Shown piece after piece: positions 1 to 6,481 of a stretch of DNA of 8,891 nt. The translations under genes and the position numbers were made by a program. Within the stretch, counting starts at the first letter, position 1, and every line of letters starts with the position of its first letter. The notes beneath the pieces were generated by a model. The model was not told the origin of the DNA, made no database searches, and saw only the letters and a list, made by a program, of their open reading frames with translations. The stretch spans positions 1 to 8,891 of the forward strand of contig CAZYDJ010000114.1 of NCBI GenBank assembly GCA_964646035.1. The letters are read 5' to 3'. The DNA comes from CAYLMM01 sp964646035. Its GTDB lineage: Bacteria; Krumholzibacteriota; Krumholzibacteriia; LZORAL124-64-63.

Positions 1-48
1 GAATTGATGCTGATCGCCCCGGTTGTGGGGGGGATGGGGGTGAGCGTG

Positions 49-438
49 ATGGTGGAACTGCAGGTGCGGACATCCGGCCGGACCGAATTCGTGGACATCA
101 CCGCTGAGGTGCAGCAGGCGGTGGGCGAATTGGGCGTCGAAAACGGCGCCGTGATGGTCTGGGTGCCCCATACGACGGCCGGGATCACGGTCAACGAGGG
201 CGCCGATCCCGACGTGGTGCGGGACATGGACGCAGCCCTCGATCGGATCGTCCCCTGGGACGACGGTTATCGCCACGCCGAGGGGAATTCGGCGGCCCAC
301 ATCAAATCCAGTCTCTACGGCTGTTCCGCCATGATACCGGTCAGCGGCGGCCGGTTGGCTCTGGGAACATGGCAGACGATCTGGTTCTGCGAGTTCGACG
401 GACCCCGCCGGCGCCGGGCGACGGTGCACGCCCTCTGA
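49..438 (+). CDS. yjbQ: YjbQ/UPF0047 family protein (secondary thiamine-phosphate synthase type)
   Basis: This is a 129-residue protein from the ATG at 49, the usual size for this small single-domain cytosolic family. Family signatures are seen throughout: HTTAGITVNEGADPDV at residues 41-56, HAEGNSAAHIKSS at 76-88, GRLALGTWQ at 101-109 and CEFDGPRRRR at 114-123. The clustered His, Asn, Glu and Asp residues are the conserved putative active site. Family members have been reported to show weak thiamine-phosphate synthase activity, but the physiological role is unsettled. The frame is open back to the window edge, with possible starts at 4, 7 and 34. I chose 49 because conserved sequence begins there and GGGGGTGAG lies 5-13 nt upstream; the ATG at 34 directly abuts a G run and has no proper spacing. 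A TGA at 5-7 in another frame could end an upstream gene. The gene is separated from the next operon by 93 bp and nothing ties it to polysaccharide export. Confidence 0.9.
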   Translation: MVELQVRTSGRTEFVDITAEVQQAVGELGVENGAVMVWVPHTTAGITVNEGADPDVVRDMDAALDRIVPWDDGYRHAEGNSAAHIKSSLYGCSAMIPVSGGRLALGTWQTIWFCEFDGPRRRRATVHAL

Positions 439-460
439 GGCGAAACGGCGTAAGCTCCAT

Positions 461-473
461 AAAAAATATAAAG
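461..473 (+). promoter_or_regulatory. AT-rich patch, weak promoter candidate for the polysaccharide operon
   Basis: In the 93-bp gap before the operon a run of A and T (AAAAAATATAAAG) stands out from GC-rich surroundings. TATAAA at 467-472 would serve as a -10 element. The hexamer 17 nt upstream (444-449) does not resemble TTGACA, so a normal sigma-70 promoter is not supported. An activator-dependent promoter or another sigma factor is possible. The gap also holds the ribosome binding site AGGGGGG at 522-528, which supports the TTG start at 532. Confidence 0.25.
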
Positions 474-531
474 TACCCCTGTTTGCGGTCGAAGATGACT
501 GACGAATCCCAATGACCCGAGAGGGGGGACA

Positions 532-1308
532 TTGAAGAAGGAACGAATTTATTTTCACCGCGCGTACAAGACACTCGCCGGCGCGGGGCGGGGGGGCATT
601 TTCGCCTTCCTCTTTCTGGTCGCGGCGTTGGACGTCCTGATCGGCATCTATCATGTGCCGCTGCTGCACCGTTTCGTCGAGGTCGTCGGCGGGATGGTCG
701 GAGCCTGCGGCCTGCGGGTCGAGGTCTTCCACTGGCCGTTTTTGCCGGTGTGGATCAAGAGCATGCCCATCCTGGACGCGGCCGGAGCTTTCCCGTCGAA
801 GATGCTTTCGGTGGTCTCTTTCGTGGTCTGGATGCTGGTGGTTCTGATAATGCCGCATCTGCGCCGGATCCCGAAGGTGATCGTGGTCTATGTGGTGTTC
901 CTGGGCCTGATGAACACCGCGTCGGCGGCGTTCTTCGTCTTCGTCCCGCATCTGTTCCCCTATGACATCTCCGATTTCTCCCTGCTCTACATGGGAACCC
1001 AATTCGGGATGTGGCTGCTGATGCCGGTGGTGCTGGGGGTGGCCCTGGCCCCGCTGAGGCGGCCCGTGTTCGAGAAGTGGACGGTCGTGGTGTTGACCGT
1101 GGTCTACGCAGTGGTCTTCGGCGCGGTGCGCTACGCCGCTTTCCTCTACCTGCTGCGCGAGATCTCGGTCCTCTACATGGCGGCGCTCTTCTTCGCCCTC
1201 GGACCGTTGATCGATTTCGTCTACGTGGTGGCCATCTACTCCATCTACGTCAACTTCATTGCCCTGAAGGTGCGAAACAACCCGGAGACTTGGCGATGGT
1301 TGTTCTGA
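532..1308 (+). CDS. Polytopic membrane protein, six predicted TM helices, family not recognised
   Basis: This is a 258-residue hydrophobic protein. The TTG start at 532 is supported by AGGGGGG just upstream, and the next in-frame Met (residue 55) would delete the first helix. Predicted membrane segments are at about residues 22-41, 91-108, 115-138, 150-173, 183-207 and 211-243. A roughly 50-residue loop follows helix 1 and is probably periplasmic, because the N-terminus (MKKER) is basic and so predicted cytoplasmic. Six helices would put the C-terminus in the cytoplasm too. No catalytic motif is recognised. It is the first gene of a six-gene operon and overlaps the glycosyltransferase by 13 nt, so the two are probably made in matched amounts. 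By position it could be an inner-membrane partner of the synthase, in the role PgaD or IcaD plays for PgaC or IcaA, although those are much smaller two-helix proteins. That role is inference only. Confidence 0.8.
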   Translation: MKKERIYFHRAYKTLAGAGRGGIFAFLFLVAALDVLIGIYHVPLLHRFVEVVGGMVGACGLRVEVFHWPFLPVWIKSMPILDAAGAFPSKMLSVVSFVVWMLVVLIMPHLRRIPKVIVVYVVFLGLMNTASAAFFVFVPHLFPYDISDFSLLYMGTQFGMWLLMPVVLGVALAPLRRPVFEKWTVVVLTVVYAVVFGAVRYAAFLYLLREISVLYMAALFFALGPLIDFVYVVAIYSIYVNFIALKVRNNPETWRWLF

Positions 1309-2555
1309 TCCTCAAGATATACGTCGTGCTGGTCGTGGTGATCATGGCCCTCTATGCGGGCCGGCACTACCGGTTCACCATGAACAGGATGGTCGGGCGT
1401 CAGCGCCTGTACTACCAGGATATCGTGGATTCGGACCTGCCCCGGATCTCGGTGCTGGTCCCGATGTTCGACGAGGAGAAGGTGGCGCGGCAATCGCTGG
1501 CCGCCCTGCTGCGTTGCGTCTATCCGCGTGACCGCATGGAGATCATTCCCATCGACGACCATTCCACCGACGGCACCGGCGCCATCCTGGACGAGATCGC
1601 CGCCGAAAACCGCGTCATCCGGCCCCTGCACCGGGATTCCGGAGTCCGCGGCAAACCGGCGGCGCTGAACGAAGCCATGCAGATCGCCACCGGCGAGATC
1701 GTGCTCGTTTTCGATGCCGATTATCTGCCCAGCCGCGGTTCGCTGCGGGATCTGGCGATCTCGTTCAAGGATCCGGAAGTCGGAGCGGTGATGGGCCGGG
1801 TCATCCCGGTCAACACCCGCAGCAACCTGTTGACGCGCCTGCTCGATCTCGAGCGCAGCGGCGGTTACCAGGTCGATCAGCAGTCCCGGCACAACATGAT
1901 GTTGATGCCCCAGTACGGCGGCACCGTGGGCGGTTTCCGGCGCGAACTGGTCATCGCCCTGGGCGGCTTCGATACGCGCGCCCTGGCCGAGGACACCGAT
2001 CTCAGCTACCGGCTCTACTCCAAGGGCTGGAAGGTGGTCTACGCCAACCGGGTGGAATGCTACGAGGAAGTGCCCGAGACCTGGGAGGTGCGGTCGCGTC
2101 AGATCCGCCGCTGGTCCCGCGGGCACAACTTCACGCTCTTCAAGCAATGCGGCCCGCTGCTGCGGTCGCCGTTCCTGTCGTTCGCCGAGAAGCTGGACGC
2201 GTTGATGCTGCTGCTGATCTATACGGTGCCTGTATTCCTCTTCACCGGCATCATCGATTCGGTGATCCTGTTCTTCCTGGGGGAGATGCAGATCATCGAG
2301 AGTCTGCTGGTCTTCGTTTTCGTGGCCGTCTACAACTCGTTCGGCAACTTCGCGCCGTTCTACCAGATCGGCACGGCGTCGCTGCTCGACGGCGTGACCC
2401 ACCGCATCCGGCTGCTGCCGTTCCTGATGTTCTACTTCCTGCTGAACATCTGGACGATAACCGGCGGATTCGTGCTGGCCGTCGGCGATCGCATACGCAA
2501 CCGCCAGGTCGAGTGGGAAAAGACGAAGAGATTCCGAAAGGCGGATGCGAGATGA
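1296..2555 (+). CDS. Membrane-embedded processive family 2 glycosyltransferase (polysaccharide synthase, PgaC/IcaA/NodC type)
   Basis: This 419-residue synthase likely polymerises a beta-linked glycan from a nucleotide sugar at the inner face of the cytoplasmic membrane and passes the chain outward. One N-terminal helix (about 2-20) precedes the GT-A domain. The processive-synthase signatures appear in order: IDDHSTDGT at 86-94, FDAD at 139-142, TVGGFRR at 210-216, LAEDTDLSYRL at 230-240 with the catalytic-base region ED at 232-233, and QIRRW at 269-273, the Q-x-x-R-W motif. Further membrane segments follow at about 302-328, 333-350 and 374-396, and the tail is basic. The size fits PgaC and IcaA. 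The ATG at 1296 is preceded by GGAG at 1284-1287. It overlaps the preceding gene by 13 nt and the next by 4 nt. No PilZ domain is attached. The sugar cannot be read from sequence; the deacetylase downstream favours an N-acetylhexosamine. Confidence 0.93.
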   Translation: MVVLILKIYVVLVVVIMALYAGRHYRFTMNRMVGRQRLYYQDIVDSDLPRISVLVPMFDEEKVARQSLAALLRCVYPRDRMEIIPIDDHSTDGTGAILDEIAAENRVIRPLHRDSGVRGKPAALNEAMQIATGEIVLVFDADYLPSRGSLRDLAISFKDPEVGAVMGRVIPVNTRSNLLTRLLDLERSGGYQVDQQSRHNMMLMPQYGGTVGGFRRELVIALGGFDTRALAEDTDLSYRLYSKGWKVVYANRVECYEEVPETWEVRSRQIRRWSRGHNFTLFKQCGPLLRSPFLSFAEKLDALMLLLIYTVPVFLFTGIIDSVILFFLGEMQIIESLLVFVFVAVYNSFGNFAPFYQIGTASLLDGVTHRIRLLPFLMFYFLLNIWTITGGFVLAVGDRIRNRQVEWEKTKRFRKADAR

Positions 2556-3775
2556 GAAGGTGGTTGATCTTCCTGGCCGCGCTCTGCCTGATCGCCGCCG
2601 TCCCGGCCGCGTCGCTGCTGGCGCAGTCGGCGCAACCGGACTCGGCCGTGGATGCGACCGCATCCGCAGCCGAACCGGACGGGGCGGCCGCCGTGTATCG
2701 CCCTTGGGCTCCGCCGGTCCTGCTGATCGGTTTCGTCCTGTTGATCTGCCTGCCGTTTCTGCCCGGGCTGAGCGAGGTCTATTGGCCCCGTGACCGCTAC
2801 CCGCTGCCGATCGACACGCAGTACACCAAGGATCCCCGCTACCTGGGCAAGTCGGCGCGCAAGGTCTTCGCCGCGGCCGTGGAGAAGGCTCCGGAAGGCG
2901 ACGGACCCCATCTGCTGTGGATGTCCCACGAGGAGCAGGTGGTCGTTTCCGGCAAGCGGGATGTCGCCGCGAAGACGGCCATGGACCAGGTGCTCTACAT
3001 CGGCGGCGATCTGACCACCGGCGAGGAATGCATCTTCGCCAAGGACATCTACGCCACCGGCACCGCCGGCATCGGCGGCGGCAACTCCGTGCGCTCCCTG
3101 GCCGCGGACGGCGATCTGGTTCTGGGCGAAGGAGCCCGGGTCATGCGCTGGGTCGACTCGGAGCAGGATCTGACCGTGGGCGAGGACTGCGATCTCGGCC
3201 ACAGCGCTTCCTGCGCCGGGCATCTCGCGCTGAGCAACGCGGTGACCTTCCGCCGTCTCTTCGGCAAGTTGGTCACGACGCCCGGCGGCGAGTCGGTCAT
3301 CGACGACCCGCAGGTCGAAGCGATGATGTCCGAATCATCCGGTTCGCGGAAAAAACCGGAAAAGATTCGCGACATCAAGGACGTGGCCGAGTACCGTTCC
3401 GGCAACTTCGAATTGCCTGACGGCGGCCGTTGCGACGGCCCCCTGGTCGTGCTCGGCGATCTGATCTGCGGCAAGGGCGCCGCGATCTCGGGCCAGATCC
3501 GGGTGCACGGCAAGGTTCTGATCGGCTCCGGCGCCGTCATCAACGGCGACATCTTCGCCGAAGGTTCGGTCACGATCGGCAAGGAGGCCGTGGTCACCGG
3601 CAACGTCTTCTCCCAGGAACATGTCGAAGTCGGGGCCTGGGCCGGTATCGGGCGTTCAGGATCGGTCAAGACACTCGTCGGCAAACGCTCGGTCACATTG
3701 GCCGAAGGCGTCCGACTGCACGGGTACGTGCTCACCGACGGACGAGGGAAAGTGCTATGCGGAAATACCTCCTGA
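2552..3775 (+). CDS. Membrane-anchored bactofilin-like (polymer-forming beta-helix) protein
   Basis: This is a 407-residue protein that starts inside the glycosyltransferase stop (ATGA overlap), with AAAGGCGG 8 nt upstream. A basic start (MRRW) leads into a hydrophobic helix at 4-24 that could be an anchor or signal peptide. A low-complexity Ala/Asp-rich stretch follows, then a second helix at about 54-72. The rest is soluble and, by the positive-inside rule, probably cytoplasmic. Two blocks of short Gly-spaced, Val/Ile-rich repeats (about 130-235 and 295-395) are separated by a charged linker (about 252-282). The second block (IGSGAVINGDIFAEG at 324-338, then TIGKEAVVTGNVF at 341-353) is the pattern of bactofilins, self-polymerising cytoskeletal beta-helix proteins. 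Classical bactofilins are soluble and about half this length; in Caulobacter they localise stalk wall synthesis. Placed directly after the synthase, it could position or cluster the complex. A hexapeptide acyltransferase is the main alternative, but no catalytic His in a typical setting was seen. Confidence 0.75.
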   Translation: MRRWLIFLAALCLIAAVPAASLLAQSAQPDSAVDATASAAEPDGAAAVYRPWAPPVLLIGFVLLICLPFLPGLSEVYWPRDRYPLPIDTQYTKDPRYLGKSARKVFAAAVEKAPEGDGPHLLWMSHEEQVVVSGKRDVAAKTAMDQVLYIGGDLTTGEECIFAKDIYATGTAGIGGGNSVRSLAADGDLVLGEGARVMRWVDSEQDLTVGEDCDLGHSASCAGHLALSNAVTFRRLFGKLVTTPGGESVIDDPQVEAMMSESSGSRKKPEKIRDIKDVAEYRSGNFELPDGGRCDGPLVVLGDLICGKGAAISGQIRVHGKVLIGSGAVINGDIFAEGSVTIGKEAVVTGNVFSQEHVEVGAWAGIGRSGSVKTLVGKRSVTLAEGVRLHGYVLTDGRGKVLCGNTS

Positions 3776-5622
3776 CGATCGCGGCCATCGCCGTGGCGCT
3801 GACCCTGGCTCAGGGCATATCGTCCTTGAAGTCGGTTTCCCGGATCTCCGCCGACGGCGAAGTGCGGGTGATGGTGGGCTACAACCCCCGGCTCGAGGCC
3901 GAGTCCGCCGGGGAATTGGCGGCCTTTGTCAGCGTGCTCGAGGAAGAGGGCGCTCCCTACCAGATGGTGGATCTCTTCGCGCTGCTGGATCTCGACGCCG
4001 CCGGGCTGGTCGAGAAAGTGCCCGCCCTGATCCTGCCGGACCGGGCCTGCGCTTCCTTGAATTCCATCTTCGCCCTGTGGATCGAGTCCTATCTCCAGGC
4101 GGGCGGGGAAGTGGCCATCGTCTACGACGCCGGCGTGCGCAGCCTCAGTGGTTCCTTCCTGCCGCACAGCTTCTTCGCCGGGTTCGCGGGAGTCGACCAC
4201 GCCACCTATTCCGAGGACGGGCGCAACGCCTACACCACCGGCGGCATCCGTTTCCGCGGCGCCGCCGCCGCCGCGTCCTGCGGCATCCCGCCCGGCAAGC
4301 TGGACGCTGAATTCTATCTCTGCGGCTACGGCTACGGGCGTCTGACCTATCCGGTGGCGCGCAGCCGGCTGCATCCGGAGCCGGCCGGCGGGTCGCCCGT
4401 CGAGGTGCTGGCCGAAGCCGTCGACCAGGACGGCAACGTCTATCCGGCGATCACGGTCAAGCGGCACGGCGCGGGCCGAGTCCTCTATGTGAACCTGCCG
4501 CTCGGACATCTCAAGGGCCATTGCGACGATCTGCCGCTGCGCGGCATCCTGCGCCGCTTCCTTTTCTCGGATGTCGAGCTGCCCCATCTGATGAACGTTC
4601 CCGGGGGCCGCGGCGGCCTGGTGTTCAACTGGCATATCGACGCGAATGACGATTGGGAGGTCCTGGACCGGATGGCGGACGACGGTTTCTTCCCGCCCGG
4701 AATCGATTATTCGATTCATATCTGCGCCGGCGAGTCGCTGGACGAGCCGGGCGACGGCAAGGGATTCGACGCCGCCGGCGTCGGCCGCCGATTCGTGACC
4801 GACCTGGCCAAGCACGGCGCGATCGGATCGCACGGCGGTTGGTACCACAATTATTTCGCCCGCCAGGTGGATTCCGGCGCCTGGGGCGAGAGCGAGATCC
4901 GCGAGTACGTCCAGCGCAACACCGATTGCCTGGAGAAGATCACCGGCAAGAAGGTGATCGAGTATTCGGCTCCGGCGGGGGTCCATCCTCCCGAAGTGAT
5001 GGCGCGGTTGCTGACAGGGATGGGAATGAACTCCTATTATTATACCGGCGACGGCGGCAGCGCTCCGAACCGTTCGTTCAACGACGGCGAGTGTCTGGCC
5101 GCGGATCTGATCGCCTTCCCGGTGATGCCGTTGGCCGGCGTGGCTTCTCTGGGCGAGATGGATTCCGAGCTCGATCTGCCGCCGGACGCGGTGCGCGGCT
5201 GGCTGGATGCGACGCTCGGGTTCTGCGCGAAGGAGCGCTCGGTGCGGTTGCTCTACTCGCATCCCTACAACCTCTATCTGAGCGTAAACGGCAACGACTA
5301 TCGCGAATGTTTCCGCGGCTGGCTGGCCGAATTGGACAGCCTGCAGAACGCCGGTCGATTGACCGTGGCCCCGATGGGCGAATTCGCCGGGTTCATGCTG
5401 AGGATGCTCGACACCGAACAGGTCTACGCCCGCGAGGGGAACCGGATGCGGATCACTCTGAGCAATCCGGGCGGCCTGCGGGACATCACCGTCGCCATCC
5501 CGGCCGCGGACTACGGCCGGCCCGACGCCGCCGGCCTGTCGGTGACCGAGGACGACCGCTGGTATTATGCGGTCATCGAGGAGAGGACTGATGAGAAGTC
5601 CTTCTTCGTGGATCTGCGCTAG
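3757..5622 (+). CDS. Periplasmic two-domain protein: amidotransferase-like N-terminal half, NodB/CE4-like polysaccharide deacetylase C-terminal half
   Basis: This is a 621-residue protein. The ATG at 3757 has GAGGGAAAG upstream and overlaps the previous gene by 19 nt. Residues 4-19 form a hydrophobic signal or anchor without a lipobox Cys, so the protein is exported and perhaps remains tethered to the inner membrane. Residues about 36-250 alternate strands and helices like class I glutamine amidotransferase-like (ThuA-type) domains. From about 286 a deacetylase-like domain begins: NWHIDANDDW at 291-300 resembles the catalytic and metal Asp motif, GSHGGWYH at 357-364 the metal-binding His motif, YSAPAG at 403-408 the R-x-P-x-G motif with Arg lost, and YSHPYN at 500-505 the late His motif. 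About 80 residues at the C-terminus look like a small beta domain. Expected role: N-deacetylation of the nascent polymer, as PgaB and PelA do for theirs. The altered motifs mean activity is not assured. Known PelA also pairs a reductase/amidotransferase-like domain with a deacetylase. Confidence 0.75.
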   Translation: MRKYLLTIAAIAVALTLAQGISSLKSVSRISADGEVRVMVGYNPRLEAESAGELAAFVSVLEEEGAPYQMVDLFALLDLDAAGLVEKVPALILPDRACASLNSIFALWIESYLQAGGEVAIVYDAGVRSLSGSFLPHSFFAGFAGVDHATYSEDGRNAYTTGGIRFRGAAAAASCGIPPGKLDAEFYLCGYGYGRLTYPVARSRLHPEPAGGSPVEVLAEAVDQDGNVYPAITVKRHGAGRVLYVNLPLGHLKGHCDDLPLRGILRRFLFSDVELPHLMNVPGGRGGLVFNWHIDANDDWEVLDRMADDGFFPPGIDYSIHICAGESLDEPGDGKGFDAAGVGRRFVTDLAKHGAIGSHGGWYHNYFARQVDSGAWGESEIREYVQRNTDCLEKITGKKVIEYSAPAGVHPPEVMARLLTGMGMNSYYYTGDGGSAPNRSFNDGECLAADLIAFPVMPLAGVASLGEMDSELDLPPDAVRGWLDATLGFCAKERSVRLLYSHPYNLYLSVNGNDYRECFRGWLAELDSLQNAGRLTVAPMGEFAGFMLRMLDTEQVYAREGNRMRITLSNPGGLRDITVAIPAADYGRPDAAGLSVTEDDRWYYAVIEERTDEKSFFVDLR

Positions 5623-6481
5623 CCTGTTGCTGATCCTGGCTCTGGGCGGTTGCGCCGTGAACCGGCACCCCGCCCTGGGCGTGATCGACGGATTCGAGAC
5701 GGCCCGGGCGCCGTATCTGTTGAAGCCCTACTTCGCCAATCTCTACTCGCTGACGCTGCTGCGCCGCGGGGGATGCGAGGACAGGGTCGAGCGCTATCTG
5801 TCCTGGTACCTGGACCGCCTGAACTATCCCGATGCGCACGGCCTGACCGGAAGCATCTACGACTTCAGGCTCGAGCGGGGCGGCCGCGAAGAGGCCACCG
5901 GGGATTATGATTCGGTCGACGGCTACGCGGCCACGTTCATGATCCTGCTCGACGAGTTCGAGAAACGGACCGGCCGCCGCGACCTGATCATCGAGCGCGC
6001 CGACCGGGTGCGGGACATCGCCTGGCTGCTGCTGCATCTGCAGGAAAGCGACGGGCTGGTGCGGGCGCTGCCCGACCGGGACGCGAAGTATCTGATGGAC
6101 AACTGCGAGGTATACGGCGGCCTGATCGCCTGCAGCGCGTTGTGGGGCAGGTTGGGCTGGCCGGACGGGGATCGTTATCTGGAAGCGGCGCGGGCCGTGC
6201 GCCGGGGAGTGAAAACGACACTCTACGCCCCGGCCGAGAAGCGCTTCCACTGGGCTCTGGACGCGGCCGGGCCGCATCCGTCGGACTGGGAGAAGTTCTA
6301 TCCCGACGCCCTGGCCCAGCTCTTTCCCGTGCTCTACGGGATCATCGATCCCGATTCGGAACAGGCGCGGCATATCTGGCGGGAATTCGCCGCCCGCTAC
6401 GACCCGCGCGACGGCGGTCAGGACGTACCGCCGCATTTGCGCACGATCATCGAACTGACAAGAGAGAGGGTGTCCCAGTGA
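5591..6481 (+). CDS. Lipoprotein with six-hairpin (alpha/alpha) glycan-active enzyme-like sequence
   Basis: This is a 296-residue protein from the ATG at 5591, chosen over the in-frame ATG at 5567 because GGAGAGGA precedes it and it gives a clean signal: MRSPSSW, a hydrophobic core, then the lipobox LGGC with the lipidated Cys at 21. The next residue is Ala rather than Asp, so sorting to the outer membrane is expected. The mature part is helical with Trp, Tyr and Asp-rich motifs spaced like six-hairpin glycosidases and lyases: DYDSVDGYAATF at 105-116, DNCEVYGGL at 170-178 and WEKFYPDALAQLFPVLYG at 233-250. I infer a periplasmic-side hydrolase, lyase or epimerase-like protein that trims or edits the polymer, comparable in position to BcsZ in cellulose operons. 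I do not recognise the exact family and no catalytic pair is certain. It overlaps the deacetylase gene by 32 nt and the barrel gene by 4 nt. Confidence 0.75.
   Translation: MRSPSSWICASLLLILALGGCAVNRHPALGVIDGFETARAPYLLKPYFANLYSLTLLRRGGCEDRVERYLSWYLDRLNYPDAHGLTGSIYDFRLERGGREEATGDYDSVDGYAATFMILLDEFEKRTGRRDLIIERADRVRDIAWLLLHLQESDGLVRALPDRDAKYLMDNCEVYGGLIACSALWGRLGWPDGDRYLEAARAVRRGVKTTLYAPAEKRFHWALDAAGPHPSDWEKFYPDALAQLFPVLYGIIDPDSEQARHIWREFAARYDPRDGGQDVPPHLRTIIELTRERVSQ

Noticed and set aside
4..48. Fifteen-residue N-terminal extension of the YjbQ-like protein.
   Set aside because: Gly/Val-rich, outside the conserved domain, and the ribosome binding site favours the ATG at 49.
473..487. Sigma-54 promoter ending in TTTGC at 482-486.
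   Set aside because: The required GG element ten bases upstream of GC is absent.
1011..1295. Upstream in-frame extension of the glycosyltransferase.
   Set aside because: It runs through the 6-TM gene in another frame and reads as low-complexity Gly/Ala/Arg sequence; the ATG at 1296 has a ribosome binding site and begins the expected first helix.
532..1308. Resemblance of the 6-TM protein to exosortases/archaeosortases (multi-pass, ACG near residue 59, NTAS near 128).
   Set aside because: The ordered catalytic Cys, Arg and His of that family could not be placed convincingly in membrane segments.
2490..2520. RIRNR near the glycosyltransferase C-terminus, resembling the R-x-x-x-R half of a PilZ c-di-GMP site.
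   Set aside because: There is no D/N-x-S-x-x-G partner motif and only about 20 residues follow, too few for a PilZ domain.
2987..3730. Hexapeptide-repeat acyltransferase reading of the beta-helix protein.
   Set aside because: The repeat spacing and GDI/GNV pattern fit bactofilins better, no catalytic His setting was seen, and the protein is membrane-anchored; kept only as an alternative.
3049..5262. Very long open frame on the minus strand (over 700 codons).
   Set aside because: It is antisense to two genes with clear domains, contains no recognisable motif, and long antisense frames are expected in GC-rich coding DNA. The same applies to the minus frame at 1245-2663.
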